NCBI RefSeq assembly: GCF_041734735.1
Contig: NC_134891.1
Span: forward strand, 3,498,905-3,562,904
Length of the DNA stretch: 64,000 nt
Source: Babylonia areolata
Lineage: Eukaryota > Mollusca > Gastropoda > Neogastropoda > Buccinidae
Direction of reading: 5' to 3'
Shown here: positions 42,181-57,562 of the stretch, piece by piece
How positions within the stretch are numbered: the stretch's first letter is position 1
Layout of the letters: every line of letters begins with the position of its first letter
Position numbers and translations under genes: made by a program
Notes under the pieces: model-generated
What the model saw: the letters and a program-made list of their open reading frames with translations, nothing else
What the model was told of the DNA's origin: nothing
Databases searched by the model: none

Positions 42181-45100
42181 TGTGTGTGTGTGTGTGTGTG
42201 CGTCTGTGTGTGGAAGTGCAACAGCAGCAACTTAAGAAAAGCATATGCTGCTCATGTCTATCCACCATCCTCCAACAGGAATCAACAGTCAATAGATCAT
42301 ATATATTATTTTCTTTATTCTTGTGTGTGTGTGTGTAATATAAGTGTGTGTGTGTGTGTGTGTGTGTGAACATGTGAGTGCATGAACTAATGGTGTGTGC
42401 ATGCTTGTGTGTGCGAGCGATCCTTGAACTGGTACTTTTACCAGAATGATGCTGAACATGTGCCGACAGCTATTTTGTTCACAGACTCTCCCTCTCTCTC
42501 TCCCTCTCTCCCCCGCAAACACATTACACATACATACACACATTTGCAATTACACAACATACACGCATACATGACAATACAACACACACTCACACACAAC
42601 ACACAAACAACACACCACACACACATACACGCACAACACACACACACAGATACAGACACAGACGCACACACATAGTTACCTTGTCCCTGTTAGGTTGGTA
42701 AGTGGAGCATTCCTTGCAGTCGCTGACCACAAAGTCCTGACATTCCAGGTGTGCATAATATTCACAGACTGAAACACACAACATACATCACATTGTGCAT
42801 AATATTCACAGACTGAAACACATAACATACATCACATTGTGCATAATATTCACAGACTGAAACACACAACATACATCACATTGTGCATAATATTCACAGA
42901 CTGAAACACACAACATACATCACATTGTGCATAATATTCACAGGCTGAAGCATAGCACATATCACACTGTGCATAATAATCACAGACTGGAACAGAACAT
43001 ACATCACATTGTGCATAATAATCAGACTGAAACAGAACATACATCACATTGTGCATAATATTCACAGACTGAAGCACACAACATACATCACATTGTGCAT
43101 AATATTCACAGGCTGAAGCATAGCACATATCACACTGTGCATAATAATCACAGACTGAAACAGAACATACATCACATTGTGCATAATATTCACAGACTGA
43201 AACAGAACATACATCACATTGTGCACAATATTCACAGACTGAAACAGAACATACATCACACTGTGCATTATATTCACAGGACTGAAACAGAACATACATC
43301 AAACTGTGCATAATATCCACAGACTGAAACATAATGAGCATCATACTGTGCATAACATTCACAGATTCGAACATAACATACATCATATTATGTGTAATAT
43401 TCAGACTGAAACATAACACACATCACACTGTGCATAATGTTCCCCAACCCCACACCTGGGTACTGTCTCCTGAACACGGCACTTACATTACAAGCAGTAC
43501 ATATGGTCACATTTACCTGATCGTCATCATACACACACATGAACGAAAATTGTGAAAACTTAACAAAATAAAATAAAAGCACTACTACTACTACAGCTAC
43601 TACTACTACTACTAATGGATACTTCTACAGCACTCTATCCAGGAAACTGCTTAAGGTGCTTTACAAAACACATACACAACACTTTACATCAAAGTTGCAT
43701 ATATACACCAAAAACTGTACCCAGCAAACTGTACCCACACATAAACACAATGCATACATTCAAACATACAATACATAACTATACACACATAAACACAATG
43801 CATACGTTCAAACATACATACATACATACCCACCCCCCTCCCCATACACTACATCAACATCACACAGCATCAAATTCAAGCTGTACTCACTTTCACAACG
43901 AATGGCGGTGCTGTCTTCCAGACGTTTACGACACACATTGCAAAATTTTCGTTTGAAGTGACCAGGCTCTGACCAGCAGTGGGCCACTGGGTTCTGCAAC
44001 AGACAGCAATAAAAGGATGGATTGAGGGAGTGACGGACGAAAAGAATGAGGGTAGGGAGAACAGAAAAATGGACATCAACAAAAGGATGGAGTGATGGAT
44101 GAAAAGAATGAGGGAAGGGAGAACAGAAGAACAGACATCAACAAAAGGATGGACTGAGGGAGTAATGGACGAAAAGAATGAGGGAAGGAGGAAGAAGAAC
44201 AGACATCAACAAAATGATGGATTGAGGGAGTGACGGATGAAAAGAATGAGGGAAGGAGGAAGAAGAACAGACATCAACAAAATGATGGATTAAGGGAGTG
44301 ATGGACGAAAAGAATGAGGGAAGGAGGAAGAACAGACATCAACAAAAGGATGGATTGAGGGAGTGACGGATAAAAAGAATGAGAGAAGGGAGAAGAGAAG
44401 AACAGACAGCAGCAAAAGGATGGATTGGTGGAGTAACAGACGAAAAGAATGAGGGAAGGAGGAAGAAGAACAGACAGCAACAAAATGATGGATTGAGGGA
44501 GTGACAGTGAAAAGAATGAGGGAAGGAGGAAGAGATGAATGGACAGCAACAAAAGGATGGAGAGATGGATGAAAAGAACGAGGGAAGGAGGAAGAAGAAC
44601 TGACATCAACAAAAGGATGGATTGAGGGAGTGACGGACGAAAAGAATGAGGGAAGGAGGAAAAAGAATAGACAGCAACAAAAGGATGGGTTAAGAGAGTG
44701 ATGGATAAAAAGAATGAGGGAAGGAGGAAGGGAAGAACGGACAGCAACAAAAGGATGGATTGAGGGATAAAAAGAAAGGAGGGAAGGAGGAAGAATAACA
44801 GACAGCAACAAAAGGAAGGACCGAGTTAGTGATGGGTACAGTGGCTCAAAGGTCAGAGAGCTGGATTCTTGTCCTAGTTTCTAAAGTTCGATTCATGGTT
44901 TTGTGCACCTCTCAGGTGAAGGGTAGAGGGTTTTCCAATATCCCAAGTCAGTATATATCCCAAGTCAGCATATGCGCAGACCTGCTAGTACCTGAACCCC
45001 CTTCGTGTGTGCATGCATGCATGCAAAAGATCAAATGAGCAGATCAATGTTCAGTGGGTTATTGTAGCATGCAAATACTAGCATGCATCAACCATAACAG

Positions 45101-48100
45101 ATTTATACAAGTTCATATTGGTCGTGTAATGGGAAGAAAAAAAAAAGAATGTGACGGACAAAAAAAAATATGGGAAGGAGGAAGAAAAGAGTGGACAGAT
45201 GCGCCAGTTGATCTTTGGTCTACAAACTAATCAGCAGCTGAGTGAAACTAGCACAGTTTCAGTTTCACTTTCTCAAGGAGGCTTCACTGCGTTCGGACAA
45301 ATCCATACACGCTACACCACATCTGTTGAGCAGATGCCTGACCTGCAGCATAACCCCACGTGCTTAGTCAGGCCTTGAGTGCATGCATATATGCATTTGT
45401 CTACCCATCAAAGTGGATTTCTTTTATATAATTTTGCCAGAGAACAACACACTCGTTGCCATGGGGTCCTTTTTCAGTGCGCCAAGTGCGTGCTGCACAC
45501 GGGACCTCGGTTTATCGTCTCATCCGAATGACTAGACGCTCAGTTTGATTTTCCAGTCAAACTTAGGAGAAAGGGCGAGAGCGGGATTCGAACCCACACC
45601 CTCACGGACTCTCTGTATTGGCAGCTGAGCGTCTTAACCATTCTGCCACCTTCCTCCTATAAGCACAACAATCCATTAACTCATACAGCCCTGAGCCCGA
45701 GCAATGCCATGGTGTCAAAATCTGTTGCATCAAAATCATGTACACATTCCAACATACGCACAAAAATACAATGGGAACCGACTTCTACACTATTTAACAT
45801 TGTGTACCCACATGTCAGTCTGGAGGAAAAACTGGTCGATTTCAGTATTATATTTTCTGCGTTTTTCCGCATCAATGTGGCAGAACCTGCGGAGGCTGTA
45901 AACTCCTTTGGGTTGGAATGGGTTAAATGCCAAATGGCCAAGTGGTGTCTACAAGGGGCAAGTTTTGTTCGCTTGCTCTTGCCAAAGTGCTGCATGGGTC
46001 AGACAACTGTTAAGCTTATGTGCTCTTCAGAACCCATGCTATGGTTTTAGTCAGTTCTTGAGCATGAACACTCTGTACATTGGAGTAATACAGGAAGAAA
46101 GGTTTTAGTCAAAGTTCTGATCCATCACTCTGTTCATTAGAATAATACAGGAAGACAGGTTTTAATCAGTTCTGAAATATGAACACTGTAAATTACAGTA
46201 ATATAGGAAGCTTGGTTTCAGTCAGTTCTGAAGCATTGACGCTCTGTATATTAAAGTAATATAGGAAGATAGGTTTCAGTCAAAGTTCTGATGCATCACT
46301 CTGTACATTAGAGTAATACAGGAAGAAAGGTTTTAGTCAAAGTTCTGAAGTATCACTCTGTACATTAGAGTAATACAGGAAGGAAGAAAGGTTTTAGTCA
46401 AAGTTCTGATACATCACTCTGTACATTAGAGTAATACAGGAAGAAAGGTTTTAGTCAAAGTTCTGATGCATCACTCTGTACATTAGAGTAATACAGGAAG
46501 GAAGAAAGGTTTTAGTCAAAGTTCTGAAGTATCACTCTGTACATTAGAGTAATACAGGAAGGAAGAAAGGTTTTAGTCAAAGTTCTGAAGTATCACTCTG
46601 TACATTAGAGTAATACAGTGATTAGAAACTCTCGGAAGAGCTGGACAGTACAAGGTCTTACGAGAAAAAGCCCCCATCAGTCAAGTATTTCGGCCCTTAA
46701 TTCCTTACACCCTAAGGGGGCCAGGCCACACCCAGGTCATGACTCCTGGATGCCCTTGTATTGCCGACTTTTCTTTTCTTTTTCTTTTTCCTTGTCCTGA
46801 GCAGGTTCAAACCCGCCTCCAGGGTGGTCACCACTTCAGGACTGAGTCACCTTTTTTCTGGCAGATGTTTTAACCACTGAGCCATAGGTATGCCTAGGAA
46901 GATAGGTTTCAGTCAAAGTTCTGATGCATCACTCTGTACTTTAGAGTAATACAGGAAGAAAGGTTTCAGTCAAAGTTCTGATGTATCACTCTGTACATTA
47001 GAGTAATACAGGAAGAAAGGTTTTAGTCAAAGTTCTGAAGTATCACTCTGTACATTAGAGCAATACAGGAAGATAGGTTTTAGTCAAAGTTCTGAAGTAT
47101 CACTCTGTGCATTAGAGTAATACAGGAAGAAAGGTTTTAGTCAATGTTCTGAAGTATCACTCTGTACGTTAGAGTAATACAGGAAGCCAGGTTTTAGTGA
47201 GTTCTGAAGCATGAACTGTAAATTACAGTAATATAGGAAGCTAGGTTTTAGTCAGTTCTGAAGCATGAACACTGTAAAATTAGTCATACGGTCATACAGG
47301 ACAATAGGTTTTAGTCAGTTCTGAAGCATGAACTGTAAATTACAGACTAATTTATAAAGGAAGTTAGGTTTTAGTCACAAAGTTATGAAGATAGATCTTT
47401 GTACGATAGAGTTATATAAGAAGCTTGGTTTTAGTGAAAATTCTGAAACATGAACTCTGTATATTAAGTGATATAGGAAGCTAGGCTTCAGTTAAAATTC
47501 TGAAGCATGAACATACTGTAAATTAGAGTAATGTAGGTTTAATATGTCAGATGGTGTCCCACTGCATCATTGAAGATCCATGCAATTAATACTCCCTTGC
47601 AGGTCTACATTCTGGCATATTTTTCTTATATACTGTGCACTGAAGCCTTCAGAAGTTCCACCATATTTGCTAAATGTATTACTCTGAGGTCAAGGTAAAA
47701 TTCTGAGCCTCCGAGGTCATCGTCAAACTCTGAGCTGAACAATTTCACACATTAACTCATTCAGTACGGCCAGCCCTCTCTTCTCCTCTACACAGACCCC
47801 TCGGATGACCAGTGGGTGTCTGAATGACCCAACCTTTAGCTTCCGTCATCAGAATTGTGGTATTCTTTGTCAACATTCACGTCTTCAGTATAAGAGCCTT
47901 CCGCTTGCAATATTTTGATGGTGGTAATTGGGGTGAAACGCTGTTAACGTGGTCTCTTTCACCGTTCGTATGGACAGAGTTAATCATCAACACTGCGCAT
48001 GCTCTCCCATCAGTCTCTCTCAACCACCAAGGTTACCACTGCCCTGAAACGTCTCCCGAGTATCAGTTTCTCAAGAAGGCTCACTGTGTTCAGACACATC

Positions 48101-49411
48101 CATATCTGATACACCACATCTACTAGGCAGATTACTAACAGCAGTATAACCCAACACGCAAATCAGACCTTGAATGCAGGCACACATAATTGTGAAACTA
48201 TCAGAGTAGGTTTCTTTTACAGAATTTTGCCAGATGACAACATCTGTGTTGCCATGGGTTCTTTTTCCTGGCACCAAGTGAACCCTGTACACGGGACCTT
48301 GGTTTTATTGTCTATCCAGATGAGCAGACACTCAGCTGGATTTTTCAGTCAAAGTGCAAGACCAGGATTCAAACTGCGTAATCCGCGTGTGTGGGGTGGG
48401 TGGGGGTGTTCGGGTGTGTGTTGATTATCTGGTTGCGGTTTTCCGCAATTTATCTTTATTCTTATCTTATCTGTCTATTATAATCAATGTGCACTATAGT
48501 AGGCTATGTTCATAATTATATTCAAATAATGTTTCTTAATTCTTTCTGTTTTTACATTAAGAATACTAGTTATTACCTGCAGTGTGTGGATGTATATATG
48601 AAACGGTGTATGTGATATTTTTTACATTTGTATCTTCGTAATATTCGTAAAAGCTGTTGTTGACTTTTACATTTATGGTCCCCATGTTGTTTACTTGTCT
48701 ATGTTGTGATAATGCACCTGACCAAATTTCTCCAGTTGGAGATAATAAAGTTATTCTTATCTTATCTTATCTTATCTTTTAACCCACACCCTCACTGTGT
48801 TAGTAAGCATCTGAACTTGTCTGCCGCCCTCCTCCTTTCTTGAGAGTCAACCTATTTCTACATTTCCCATGCTTCTTTATGTCAGTACCACACCCCCCCC
48901 CCCCCCCCCCGTTGGTTTACTGTGGCTGACTAATACTATCTTCTTCTTCTTCTTCTGCGTTCACTCGTATGCACACGAGTATGACCGTTTTTACCCCGCC
49001 ATGTCGGCAGCCATACTCCGTATTTGGGGGTGTGCATGCTGGGTATGTTCTTGTTTCCATAACCCACCGAACGCTGACATGGATTACAGGATCTTTAACG
49101 TGTGTATTTGATCTTCTGCTTGCATATACACACGAAGGGGATTCAGGCACTAGCAGGTCTGCACACATGTTGACCTGGGAGATCGTAAAAATCTCCACCC
49201 TTTACCCACCAGGTGCCGTCACCGTGATTTGAACCCGGGACCCTCAGATTGACAGTCCAACGCTTTAACCACTTGGCTATTGCGCCCGTCACTAATACTA
49301 TCAATTTTTCACCTATTCATAAACATACATGTTTACTTACACATTAATAAAATGTTTGAATATTCACAAATTTCAGTACTAAAAACCAAATATATGGCTC
49401 AGTACACAATG

Positions 49412-49446
<35 letters not shown>

Positions 49447-50494
49447 CTTGATTCCTTGTTTTCAATTAGAAGCACAGTAAACCAGTACATAACGTTTGGT
49501 TTCTTCGGTCTTTCTTTCATTTCATGTTGCTTTACTTTCAGAGATTTTAGTCAGATTTTTGGTTTGCAACTCATGAACAGTATCAGCTTTGAAAAACTGC
49601 ATCTTGCTAACCACCAAGAGTTGAACAACACAAACTGTCAGAATACACCAGTCTGACATGGTCTGTGTATAATGCCTAATTCTGTTTCTGGTGACCTTGT
49701 TTTTGGGGGTTTTTTGGGTTTTTTTTTTTACAGTGGTGTCTCACACACACACACACACACATAACCATACACAGCAGCATAAAAAAAAGAAGGCAATTTT
49801 TGCAATGAAATATTGATTTCAACAAGGTGATCAGCATCCATGACTTTTCACTTAACAAATTATTTTAAATGATAAATATGTGTGTGGGTGCGTACATGCA
49901 TGCATGCTGACATGAGTATGTGCCGGTATGATGGGTGTGTGTGTATGCGTGTGTCCGTAAGCGTGTGTGTGTGTATGTGTGTGTGCATGTGCGCGTGCAT
50001 GCATGCAGACATGAGTACGTGCGCGGATGCATGGGTCTGTGTGTCTGTATGTATATTTTAATTGAACATTAACTAACTAATCTTTTATAATATTAGCTGG
50101 CAAAAAGTCAACATTATATTGTCTGTGAATACTTCTAGTTCTATAATGTGCCTGTGAGAACTGAATCTGATTGAAGAGAACAGATCAGGCTTCTCATGAT
50201 GCATATAAAAAAAATTTTTTTTAAAAGCAAAAAAAAAGAAGCTTGCTCTGCATAGTGAACACAGATCTGCATGTCTTCTATGAGGGAGAGAATAAGTTAT
50301 AAAGTAAAGGGAGACTCACTGTGATGTGATAAAAACTTCTGTCACAGGCTCTGTGAGAGAGAGAGAGATCATACCCCCCCCCCCCCCCCGTCCCAACCCA
50401 CTTCTAATGCCCAGACAACACAACACAAGCACGTTAGCAATAAAAAGTGTGTGTGTGTGTGTGTGTGTTTGTGTGTCGGTGTGTGTGTCGATGT

Positions 50495-50529
<35 letters not shown>

Positions 50530-52020
50530 CGTGCGTGCATGCATGCTGGGAATTTCTTGTTTCCATAAAACACACCGAACGCTGATACGGATTACAGAAT
50601 CTTTCATGTGCTTATTTGAATTTTCTCCATTGGTATTGCTGTATATACACTACGGGGGTTCAGGCACTAGCAGGTCTGCACATCTGTTGACCTGGGAGAT
50701 CAGAAAAAGCTCCACCCTTTACCCACCAGGCGTGCCAATGCCAGTGATCGAACAGGAAACTTTGACAAGAATCCAGCACTCTAACCATTCAACCACAGCT
50801 TCCATCAAGAACAACACATGATAACAATAACATCAAGAACAACACATGATAGCAAGAGCATCACGAACAACACATGATAAGAACATCAAGAACAACACAT
50901 GATAACAATAACATTAAGAACAACACATGATAACAACAAGAGCATCAAGAACAACACATGATAACAATAAGAGCATCAAGAACAACACATGATAACAACA
51001 AGAGCATCAAGAACAACACATGATAACAATAACATTAAGAACAACACATGATAACAATAAGAGCATCAAGAACAACACATGATTACAATAAGAGCATCAA
51101 GAACAACACTTGATAACAATAAGAGCATCAAGAACAACACATGATTACAATAAGAGCATCAAGAACAACACATGATAACAATAACATTAAGAACAACACA
51201 TGATAACAATAAGAGCATCAAGAACAACACTTGATAGCAAGAGCATCACGAACAACACATAATTACAATAAAGAACAACAGATAATAACAAGAGTGTTAA
51301 GAACAAACACATTATAACAACATTAAAAACACTAAATGATAATACTATCAAAAGCACCTAGAACAATAGATAATAACAATAGAATCAAGAACAACAGATG
51401 ATAACATTAGTATCAAAAACACAACAGATGACAACATTAGTATCAAAAACAACAGAAGAAAGAACAAAAAACAACAGACACATGGGGGGGGAAAAAAGTA
51501 GGAAAATCCAATACACAGGTTCACTTTGTTCACACACACGAGTCAACCAAGTCTTTCAAATATTGACTGCTTCTGATCATCAATAATCGTAACTTAAGCA
51601 AGAAGAAATAGTATGGGTTATGCTTTCCACTTTTTTTTTCTTCTTTTTTTTTTTTTTCTTTTTTTAAAGTATTACCTATTATGACTATTCTGAAGTCAAA
51701 CTTTTGTCACTGGTTTTTAACATCAACTTTTCTTGTGATGTCTAACTTTAACCTTATACCATTAGATGTACTCAATTCACTGGGATTTTTTCAGCCATGA
51801 GAAAAGTCTATGTCAATGTTGATGCACATCAAAGCAAGTTATATACCGTCTTCATTTCTTTATTATAATATAAACAAAAGGTTAAAAAATGAAAAGCAAC
51901 AAAGAATAAACAAGAAGACAGGAAGCTTTCCTGTATAAGAGACCGAGACTATGAGAAGGTGAGAGAGAGAGACAGATAAAAGCAGAGTGAAAGAGTGATA
52001 GACAGTAAGATAGGCTTTTA

Positions 52021-52054
<34 letters not shown>

Positions 52055-53119
52055 GATGAAGTGTTGGGTGGTGTGGACTGGTGTTGTGTAGTGGATATGG
52101 TGTGTGGTGGAGTTGGACTGCTGAATCGAAAATATGTGTGGATACGTATAATCATAAATATATCTATATATATATTTAAGAACAAGTGTGTGCTGCTAGC
52201 AACTCACAAAAAATTCAATAAAAATGAAGAAAATAAATGAATCTGCCAGTGCCACTTCCCTGACCAAACTTCAATCACAGTCTACCACCAATAGGTTAGC
52301 AAGAACTTGCTACTATTTTCCTTACGAAAACTAAATCACAGTCTACTAAAAGTTTAACAAGAACTTGCAACAGCCAATTTTTCAACATAGAATTGACCAA
52401 CTATTGACACTAAAGTAGCTGGTCCTGCCTAAACTTCGTCATTCATGGGCTGCAACTCCCACATTCACTCATATGATAAGTGGGCTTTTATGTGTACGAC
52501 TGTTTTTATCCCCGACATGTAAGCAGACACACTCTATTTTCGTGGGGATGCATTGCCATGCCAGGCATGTTCTTGTTTCCATAACCCACTGAACACTGAC
52601 AGAATTACAGGATCTTTAATGTGCATATTTGATCTTCTGCATGTGTATACACATAAAGGAGGCTCAGGCACTGGCAGGTCTGCACATCTGTTGACCTGGG
52701 AGATGGGAAAAATCTCCTCCGCCCTTTACCCACCAGGCGCCATGACCGGATTTAAACCTGGGGCCCTCCGACACTGAAAGCCAAACGCTTTAACCACTCA
52801 GCTGTTGTGCCCATCATGCTGCAGAGTGACTCGGGCTGAAAAACATTCCAGCCATTTCTGGCCCATTCCCCAGGAACCTCACTCAGCACATGTGCACAAT
52901 CTGTCTGCCTGGGTGGCCTTGACCCCCCAGTCAGGACTGCTGCGTAAAGTCACGCATGAGTGGTCATAGATACTACACCTGTGACCATCTTCTGAGATAA
53001 CAGATGTTACACCTGTTACTACACCCAATATCCGAAGTATCCAGATGATAAATAAAAAACAACAAAAAACTGCCAGGAAAAAGATCTGCTCTGAAACCTA
53101 AACCATCAGTGATATCTCA

Positions 53120-53156
<37 letters not shown>

Positions 53157-56100
53157 ACCCCCCAAATTATCTGTTCCGTCTGTGTGTCAAATTTCATCGA
53201 TTCAGCCAAAATTACCTGTTTCAGAGAAAAAAAACACAAACTGTAAAGGTCAAAACATAAAAGATTATTTCAAGAGATTTCAACATTCCAAACAAAATGT
53301 TAGCACAAGCCACATCAAAATCAGTAAAAACTTTCAGAGAGAATGGACTCACAGAAAGACACAATCGGAACCATCGTCTCCATCACTCAAACTTTCTACA
53401 CTGAGAGGCTAATCTAAAATAACAATGTCACCAAAATACAACTTCTTCTCCTCCTCCTCCTTCTGCGTTCACTCGTATGCACACGAGTGGGCTTTTACGT
53501 GTATGACCATTTTTACCCTGCCATGTAGGCAGCCATACTCCGTTTTCAGGGGTGTGCATGCTGGGTATGTTCTTGTTTCCATAACCCACCGAACGCTGAC
53601 ATGGATTACAGGATCTTTAACGTGCGTATTTGATCTTCTGCTTGAATATACACATGAAGGGGGTTCAGGCACTAGCAGGTCTGCACATATGTTGACCTGG
53701 GAGATCGTAAAAATCTCCACCCTTTACCCACCAGGCGCCGTCACCATGATTCGAACCCGGGACCCTCAGATTTAAAGTCCAACGCTTTAACCATTCGGCT
53801 ACTGCGCCCGTCTACCAAAATACAACAATTCCAACAAATGAGCAGAAACGTTACAAGTGTCGAAGTTCACTAGAACTGACCATATGACTTTACACCGAAA
53901 GTGCAAGCCAAGACATGCGAGTCACATTGTGACTATCAAAGAGTAAAAGCATTAAGGAATTCCACATCCATTTCAGTATGGGGTTGAGGGAAGGGGTGGG
54001 CACAGGAGGAGGAGGAGGGGGGAGTGGTGAAATGCAGGGAAAATTCCAGTATCCTAATGCCAATGTACTTTGCACCATTAGCCAAAAACCATATCCATTT
54101 TGAACAGTTTACAAAAAAATCAGAGTTGAGACTGAGGATTTCTGTTTCAGTCTCAAATCACAACATTATTTCAGTAATTAGAAGTAAAATCTTAAGAAGT
54201 GTACCACTACCCCAGTCCTCCCTCAGTCTGAAATCTGATTCCAGACATTTGTCAGAAGAATCTCATGCATGGAGGTATGTACAAAATACATTTGAATCCT
54301 CTGTGAATGCCTCATACTCCATTATTTCTGCAGCACACTTTTTGCAGATCTTTGCTGAAAACATGCGTAATTTTCCCCCTCAACCCCTTCAAACTGAAAC
54401 TGAGATTAAAGCCATCATACTGAACACTGAACTCTCCTGCCCTCCTGTCCCTTCTACCATTCCACCAATGCTTGAAATCATCTTCCAACACATCTTCAAG
54501 TTTCTGTGATGAAAGGACTGGGATACAGACACCATTCAACCAATGCTCGAAATCATCTTCCAACACATCTTCAAGTTTCTATAATGAAAGGACTGGGATG
54601 CAGACACCATTCCACCTATGTCTGGAATCATCTTCCATCACGTCTTCGCGTTTCTACAATGAAAGGACTGGGATGCAGACACCATTACACCTATGTCTGG
54701 AATCATCTTCCATCACATCTTCAAGTTTCTATGATGAAAGGACTGGGATGCAGACACCATTACACCAATGCTTGAAATCATCTTCCAACACATCTTCAAG
54801 TTTCTGTGATGAAAGAACTGGGATGCAGACACCATTTCACCAATGTCTGGAATCATCTTCCATCACATCTTCAAGTTTCTATGATGAAAGGACTGGGATG
54901 CAGACACCATTCAACCAATGCTCGAAATCATCTTCCAACACATCTTCAAGTTTCTATGATGAAAGGACTGGGATGCAGACACCATTACACCAATGCTTGA
55001 AATCATCTTCCAACACATCTTCAAGTTTCTGTGATGAAAGAACTGGGATGCAGACACCATTTCACCAATGTCTGGAATCATCTTCCATCACATCTTCAAG
55101 TTTCTATGATGAAAGGACTGGGATGCAGACACCATTTCACCAATGTCTGGAATCATCTTCCAACACATCTTCAAGTTTCTGTGATGAAAGGACTGGGATG
55201 CAGACACCATTGCACCAATGTCTGGAATCATCTTCCATCACATCTTCAAGTTTCTGTGATGAAAGGACTGGGATGCAGACACCATTACACCTATGTCTGG
55301 AATCATCTTCCATCACATCTTCAAGTTTCTGTGATGAAAGGACTGGGATGCAGACACCATTACACCTATGTCTGGAATCATCTTCCATCACATCTTCAAG
55401 TTTCTGTGATGAAAGGACTGGGATGCAGACACCATTACACCTATGTCTGGAATCATCTTCCATCACATCTTCAAGTTTCTATGATGAAAGGACTGGGATG
55501 CAGACACCATTACACCTATGTCTGGAATCATCTTCCATCACATCTTCAAGTTTCTATGATGAAAGGACTGGGATGCAGACACCATTTCACCAATGCTTGA
55601 AATCATCTTCCATCACATCTTCAAGTTTCTATGATGAAAGGACTGGGATGCAGACACCATTACACCAATGCTTGAAATCATCTTCCATCACATCTTCAAG
55701 TTTCTATGATGAAAGGACTGGGATTCAGACACCATTACACCAATGCTTGAAATCATCTTCCAACACATCTTCAAGTTTCTATGATGAAACAATTGGAATG
55801 CAGACACCATTTCATCAATGTCTGGAATCATCTTCCATCACGTCTTCAAGTTTCTGTGATGAAAGGACTGGGATACAGACACCATTGCACCAATGCTTGA
55901 AATCATCTTCCAACACATCTTCAAGTTTCTATGATGAAAGGACTGGGATTCAGACACCATTACACCAATGCTTGAAATCATCTTCCAACACATCTTCAAG
56001 TTTCTGTGATGAAAGGACAGGGATACAGACACCATTGCACCTATGTCTGGAATCATCTTTCATCACATCTTCAAGTTTCTATGATGAAAGGACTGGGATA

Positions 56101-56713
56101 CAGACACCATTTCACCAATGTCTGGAATCATCTTCCATCACATCTTCAAGTTTCTATGATGAAAGGACTGGGATGCAGACACCATTTCACCAATGCTTGA
56201 AATCATCTTCCAACACATCTTCAAGTTTCTGTGATGAAAGGACAGGGATGCAGGCACCATTTCACCAATGTCTGGAATCATCTTCCATCACGTCTTCAAG
56301 TTTCTGTGATGAAAGGACAGGGATGCAGACACCATTTCACCAATGTCTGGAATCATCTTCCATCACGTCTTCAAGTTTCTGTGATGAAAGGACTGGGATA
56401 CAGACACCATTTCACCAATGTCTGGAATCATCTTCCATCACGTCTTCAAGTTTCTGTGATGAAAGGACTGGGATACAGACACCATTGCACCTATGTCTGG
56501 AATCATCTTCCAACACATCTTCAAGTTTTTGTGATGAAAGGACTGGGATGCAGACACAAAACTATGATTTAATCTGGTCATACCAGTTCAGTGGTATGAT
56601 GAAAACTTAGTATGCTACTTGTGCATGCGTGCACAGATATGAGTGCATGTGTGCATGTATGTGTGTGCACACATATGTAAGAGCATGTGTGCATATATAT
56701 TTGTAAATATGTG

Positions 56714-56763
<50 letters not shown>

Positions 56764-57426
56764 TGTGTGTGAGTGTGTAATTTCTGCATCAGTATACATG
56801 TATCTGTACAAGAGTCTTCTCCGTGTTCCGACTTTTTGTGTGTCACAGTGTAAGCAAATGTAAAAGCATGCCCGTGCATGCATGTGAATTATGTGTTATG
56901 GTGTCAGCCAACGCAAAATAGTGTGTGTGCATGCATGGGAGTCAATCTAACAGTAGGAAAAGAGAAGGTACCCAACTCTCCTAAAGAGCAACATGTATAC
57001 AAAACACCAAATACCTTCACGCCAATTTGATTTCACTTCTGACCCAGTGCACATCACTGTGTGTGTGTGGGGGGGGGGGGGGATTTTTGGGGGGTTGGGG
57101 AGGCGATTCGGGGATTGGGGGGGTGGGGGGGGTCCGTAGGGGAGGGGGGTCGAGGGTTGGGGGGGGAGGGGGTTGAAGGGTGGTAAGCGGATGGTGTAAG
57201 AGTCCAACCTCAAGCTTCCAACCCAATGGCCCATCTTTTCAGCCTTGCTGCATGCACCTGCTGTTCCACCCAGCTGCGAGAAAAGGTAACTGATGTTCTG
57301 TGTAAAATGGAAATGCTCAGCAAGAAATGGTTGGTCACTACTTCTTCTTCCTCTTGTGTTTGGTCAGATTCAAGTCCTTACCCTGTGTGTTTGTGTGTGT
57401 GTCTGTGTGTATATGAACATGCGTGC

Positions 57427-57467
<41 letters not shown>

Positions 57468-57523
57468 AGCATGTGTGCGTATGGGTGTGTGTGTGTGTGT
57501 GTGTGTGTGTACAAGCATGCGCG

Positions 57524-57562
<39 letters not shown>

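Noticed and set aside
42850-43419. Repeated frame [14 protein letters not shown]
   Set aside because: Translation of the 44-bp array; only its end joins the real exon c.
46065-47540. Regularly spaced repeats suggestive of a CRISPR array
   Set aside because: No unique spacers; eukaryotic minisatellite with contiguous units.
57241-57286. Plus-strand exon-like stretch between TTTTCAG and GTAACTG
   Set aside because: Only 45 bases, wrong strand for DGKQ, no family resemblance; probably chance.
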